Position numbers and translations under genes: made by a program
The notes under the pieces: generated by a model
Seen by the model: the letters and a program-made list of their open reading frames with translations, nothing else
Database searches by the model: none
What the model was told of the DNA's origin: nothing
DNA from: Mesorhizobium muleiense
GTDB taxonomy: Bacteria > Pseudomonadota > Alphaproteobacteria > Rhizobiales > Rhizobiaceae
Direction: 5' to 3'
NCBI RefSeq assembly: GCF_900099905.1
Contig: NZ_FNEE01000002.1
Span: 643,791-707,790 of the forward strand
DNA: 64,000 bases
In this document: positions 61,531 to 64,000 of the stretch, in pieces
How the letters are laid out: every line of letters starts with the position of its first letter
Position numbering within the stretch: position 1 is the stretch's first letter

Positions 61531-62589
61531 ATGCTGAGCATAGACGACCTCGATACACCGGCGATCCTGATCGATGTCGACCGCGCCGAAGCCAACATCG
61601 CGCGGGCGCAGGCCCACGCCGACCGCCACGGGCTGAAGCTCAGGCCGCACATCAAGACCCACAAACTGCCTTACTGGGCAAAGAAGCAGATCGCAGCCGG
61701 TGCGGTCGGCATCACCTGCCAGAAGATCGGTGAAGCCGAGGTGATGGCCGATGCCGGCCTCACCGACATTTTTCTGCCTTACAACATTGTTGGCCGCGCC
61801 AAGCTGGAGCGTCTCAAGGCGCTGCACGGCCGCGTGACACTGTCGGTGACATCAGACAGCATGGAGACGCTTGCGGGTCTCGGCGCCACCTTCACCGATC
61901 CAGGCAAGCCGTTACAGGTGCTGGTGGAGTGCGATACCGGTATGGGCCGCTGCGGCGTCCAGTCGGCCGGCGAGGCGGTCGCGCTGGCCAGGGAGATCGA
62001 CAAGGCCAGGGGGCTCGCCTTCGGCGGGCTGATGACCTATCCGGCGGCAGGCCGCGCCGCCGAGGCCGAGACTTGGCTGGCCGATGCGCGCCAGGCGCTC
62101 GCCGCATCCGGCCTCGCCTGCCAACGCATCTCCAGCGGCGGCACGCCGGATATGTGGCGCGCAAGCGAGGCTTCCGTCGTCACCGAGTACCGCCCCGGCA
62201 CTTACATCTATCTCGACCGCTACCAGGTCGCCAAGGGCGTCGGAAGCCTCGACGATTGCGCGCTGACGGTGCTGTCGACGGTGGTCAGCCATCCGACGCC
62301 GACACGGGCCATCCTTGATGCCGGCAGCAAGGCGTTGTCCAGCGACACGCTGGGGCTGCCCGATTTCGGCGAATTGCTGGGTATTCCGGGCGCCACCGTC
62401 ACCAGCCTCAGCGAGGAGCACGGCAACGTCACGCTTTCCGGCGACGCCAGGCTGCGTATCGGCGAGCGCGTGCGCATCGTGCCCGACCATTGCTGCGTCG
62501 TCACCAATCTGTTCGACGAAGTTCACTTGATCGCCGGAGAACGGGTGCTGGAGACGCTGCCGGTGGCGGCGCGCGGCCGCATGGGGTGA
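61531..62589 (+). CDS. D-threonine aldolase/D-serine dehydratase-like PLP enzyme, 352 aa
   Basis: Fold type III alanine-racemase-like barrel: LDTPAILIDVDRAEANIARA, PLP-Lys42 in LRPHIKTHKLPYWAKKQI, VECDTGMGRCGVQSAG, SGGTPDMWRAS and the C-terminal metal-site SEEHGNVTLSG and VPDHCCVVTNLFDEVH with His and Cys. It cleaves D-3-hydroxy-amino acids to glycine and aldehyde, or dehydrates D-serine. Divergent to the lyxose isomerase gene; the 146-bp gap holds both promoters. Confidence 0.9.
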   Translation: MLSIDDLDTPAILIDVDRAEANIARAQAHADRHGLKLRPHIKTHKLPYWAKKQIAAGAVGITCQKIGEAEVMADAGLTDIFLPYNIVGRAKLERLKALHGRVTLSVTSDSMETLAGLGATFTDPGKPLQVLVECDTGMGRCGVQSAGEAVALAREIDKARGLAFGGLMTYPAAGRAAEAETWLADARQALAASGLACQRISSGGTPDMWRASEASVVTEYRPGTYIYLDRYQVAKGVGSLDDCALTVLSTVVSHPTPTRAILDAGSKALSSDTLGLPDFGELLGIPGATVTSLSEEHGNVTLSGDARLRIGERVRIVPDHCCVVTNLFDEVHLIAGERVLETLPVAARGRMG

Positions 62590-62612
62590 GAAGCGGTCCG
62601 CGGAGCGGACGG

Positions 62613-62670
62613 AAAGCCAATTGCTTGGCTTTCGAGCTTTGACCCCCTGAGCCTGCGAGGGGGCAAAGCT
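62613..62670. terminator. Bidirectional terminator hairpins between D-TA and ccmC
   Basis: AAAGCCAA (62613-62620) / TTGGCTTT (62625-62632) is followed by a longer stem AGCTTTGACCCCCT (62635-62648) / AGGGGGCAAAGCT (62658-62670). Between two convergent genes, the paired hairpins probably end both. Confidence 0.6.
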
Positions 62671-62678
62671 GAAGTGAG

Positions 62679-63440
62679 TCAGGCTGATTGTTCGGCCTGC
62701 CGTGCCGCGACGCGGCGCATGGCAATGACCCGGCGACGCAGGATTTCGGTGCGCATCGCCATCAGATGCAGCGCGAAGAACAGCACGGTAAAGCCCAGAG
62801 CCATCACCAGCAACGGCTGCAACAGGCTGGGATCGATGGTCGGCCCGCCGAGCCGGATCACCGAAGCCGGCTGATGCAGCGTGTTCCACCAGTCGACGGA
62901 GAATTTGATGATCGGGATGTTGATGAAGCCGACCAGGGTGATGACTGCAGCGGCCCAGGCGGCGCGCGCGGCATCGTCGAGGGCCCGCGTCAGCGCAATG
63001 ATGCCGAGATACATCAGGAACAGCACGAACACCGAGGTCAGCCGCGCATCCCACACCCACCAGGTGCCCCACATCGGCTTGCCCCAGATCGAACCGGTGA
63101 TCAGCGCGAGCGCTGTAAAGACGGCGCCGATGGGTGCCGCCGATTTGAGCGCGACGTCGGCCAGCGGATGGCGCCACACCAGCGTGCCCAATGCGGAAAC
63201 CGCCATCAGCGTGAAACACATCATGGCCAGCCAGGCGAAGGGCACATGGATGTACATGATACGTACGGTGATGCCTTGCTGGAAATCCTCCGGCGCCGTG
63301 AAGCTCATGTAGAGCCCGGCGGCCAGGAGGAGTGTGGCGATGGTTGCCAGCCACGGCACCACCTTGTCGGCCAACCCGACAAACCGCGTCGGGTTGGCGA
63401 AATCCATCCAGCCGCTGAGGCGCGAAGTCATGTCACTCAT
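62679..63440 (-). CDS. ccmC: Heme exporter permease CcmC
   Basis: 253 residues with six membrane helices; the heme-handling WWD motif is WGKPMWGTWWVWDARLTS (about 120-137) flanked by His-containing loops IMYIHVPFAWLAM and NTLHQPASV. It loads heme onto CcmE for c-type cytochrome maturation. ccmD, usually next, is not in the 89 bp to the convergent gene, and ccmB is not seen before the window edge within 200 bp. ATG 63440 is within a good Met-Ser-Asp start. Confidence 0.95.
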   Translation of the reverse strand: MSDMTSRLSGWMDFANPTRFVGLADKVVPWLATIATLLLAAGLYMSFTAPEDFQQGITVRIMYIHVPFAWLAMMCFTLMAVSALGTLVWRHPLADVALKSAAPIGAVFTALALITGSIWGKPMWGTWWVWDARLTSVFVLFLMYLGIIALTRALDDAARAAWAAAVITLVGFINIPIIKFSVDWWNTLHQPASVIRLGGPTIDPSLLQPLLVMALGFTVLFFALHLMAMRTEILRRRVIAMRRVAARQAEQSA

Positions 63441-63506
63441 GCAGCTTTACATAAACCGGTGACAGGCTTGGGGCAACTACAGCACCGCGTGGCAGGCGCG
63501 GCCTTG

Positions 63507-63641
63507 CCTTCTCCCCCTGTGGGAGAAGGTGGATTGGCGCGCAGCGCCAAGACGGTTGAGGGGTGCTGGCCGGAGCGAGGCCTGCGCTAAGCTGGACCAC
63601 CCCTCATCCGTCGCCTTCGGCGACACCTTCTCCCACAAGGG
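63507..63641. repeat. Palindromic intergenic repeat, right arm cut by an IS
   Basis: The left arm CCTTCTCCCCCTGTGGGAGA (63507-63526) extends to GGT. The right arm starts ACCTTCTCCCACAAGGG (63625-63641) and stops abruptly where the sequence becomes TGTTTGGACC. An inner pair TTGAGGGGTG / CACCCCTCA-like also matches. This is the third palindromic repeat of this window, upstream of ccmC. Confidence 0.75.
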
Positions 63642-64000
63642 TGTTTGGACCGGAGACATCGCGAACAGGTGTGCGAAGACATCGCGAACAGTTTGCCATC
63701 CTATCGATCAATGGCATTGAGGTCGATGGTTTCTATTTTCTGATGTCTGAACCAGGCGTCGAAGACGCCGTCGGCAGCGGTTGGGCGAAAGGCGACGGAC
63801 TTTCCGGCGAAGGCCCTGCACAGGCGCACGTTGTGGCCGAGAATGGAGACGAAGCCATGCTGCTGAACGCGGCGGATGAGATCGTCCTTGGCATAGTCGA
63901 ACGGCTCGACGGTTTCGCGATGCTGGCGCTGCGAGACGCGGTAGCGGTCGAGCGGCACAGCGCCGCCAAGCGCGTCGTGCGGACGCTCGGCGTTGTAGAC
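63642..64000 (-). mobile_element. IS481-family insertion sequence, left end inside window
   Basis: The element starts in the right arm of the repeat at about 63642 (TGTTTGGACCGGAGACATCG) and has two 14-base direct copies of AGACATCGCGAACA at 63654-63667 and 63677-63690 in its end region. It carries a transposase gene on the minus strand and continues beyond the window. The exact end and target duplication need the other side. Confidence 0.6.
63701..64000 (-). CDS. IS481-type transposase, C-terminal part (5' end beyond window)
   Basis: The C-terminal part of a DDE integrase: VYNAERPHDALGGAVPLDRY, then RVSQRQHRETVEPFDYAKDD and LIRRVQQHGFVSILGHNVRL and FDAWFRHQKIETIDLNAIDR. The YNxERPHxALGG segment is the conserved end of the rve core of IS481/IS3-type transposases. 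The stop lies at 63701-63703. The start and the catalytic DDE are beyond the window edge. Confidence 0.85.
   Translation of the reverse strand, partial: VYNAERPHDALGGAVPLDRYRVSQRQHRETVEPFDYAKDDLIRRVQQHGFVSILGHNVRLCRAFAGKSVAFRPTAADGVFDAWFRHQKIETIDLNAIDR

Overview
The window looks like a chromosome segment of a rhizobial alphaproteobacterium, most likely Mesorhizobium or a close relative. The supporting signs are high G+C, families typical of Hyphomicrobiales (DUF982, DUF1236, HWE-type histidine kinase, KTSC, DUF6766), the metH type, abundant palindromic intergenic repeats, and an IS481-type transposase at the right edge. The genus is an inference from gene content and repeats.

Region 1 (1-4.9 kb) is core-like. 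It holds the 3' end of an MFS exporter, rlmE, a Ppx/GppA phosphatase, a YbhN-like membrane protein and tRNA-Gln(CTG). Region 2 (4.9-16.8 kb) follows the tRNA directly and looks like a decayed island. It contains small orphan genes, phage remnants (Mu gpF-like head protein, a neck-size protein, DUF6362, DnaA domain IV-like protein) and at least five genes broken by frameshifts. No integrase or second att site was found. Two related modules on the minus strand each combine a terminator with a short ORF carrying VRVANxAPYR. Region 3 (16.8-31.5 kb) is a stress and envelope cluster: KatE, an isochorismatase-fold hydrolase, DUF6766, two small TM proteins, a PHB-depolymerase-like esterase, a DUF892 protein, a BrkB-like protein, a PAS-HWE histidine kinase and a PLD-type phospholipase. 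Remnants of a thioredoxin-reductase-like gene, an EEP nuclease and a second metH lie among them.

Region 4 (31.5-40 kb) has a CHASE-PAS-GGDEF-EAL protein, a methyltransferase, an NTF2-like protein and intact cobalamin-dependent metH with an operator-like palindrome upstream. Region 5 (40-52.9 kb) is a catabolic locus. An ornithine cyclodeaminase-like and a PaiB-like gene are followed by a branched-chain-type ABC importer with a fused LivM-LivG protein and a FAD-dependent oxidase. Divergently, an RpiR regulator leads an overlapping operon of an isochorismatase-fold hydrolase, a glutamine-synthetase-like ligase, an N-formylglutamate-amidohydrolase-like protein and a class III aminotransferase. 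The set resembles a gamma-glutamylation route for an unknown imported amine or amino acid.

Region 6 (52.9-60.7 kb) has two duplicated membrane proteins and then a tightly overlapping operon DUF4129-DUF4350-MoxR-DUF58-SpoIIM-RDD, a conserved envelope-type module of unknown function. Region 7 (60.7-64 kb) has a D-lyxose isomerase-like gene, a D-threonine aldolase-like gene, ccmC, and an IS481 element that cuts a palindromic repeat.
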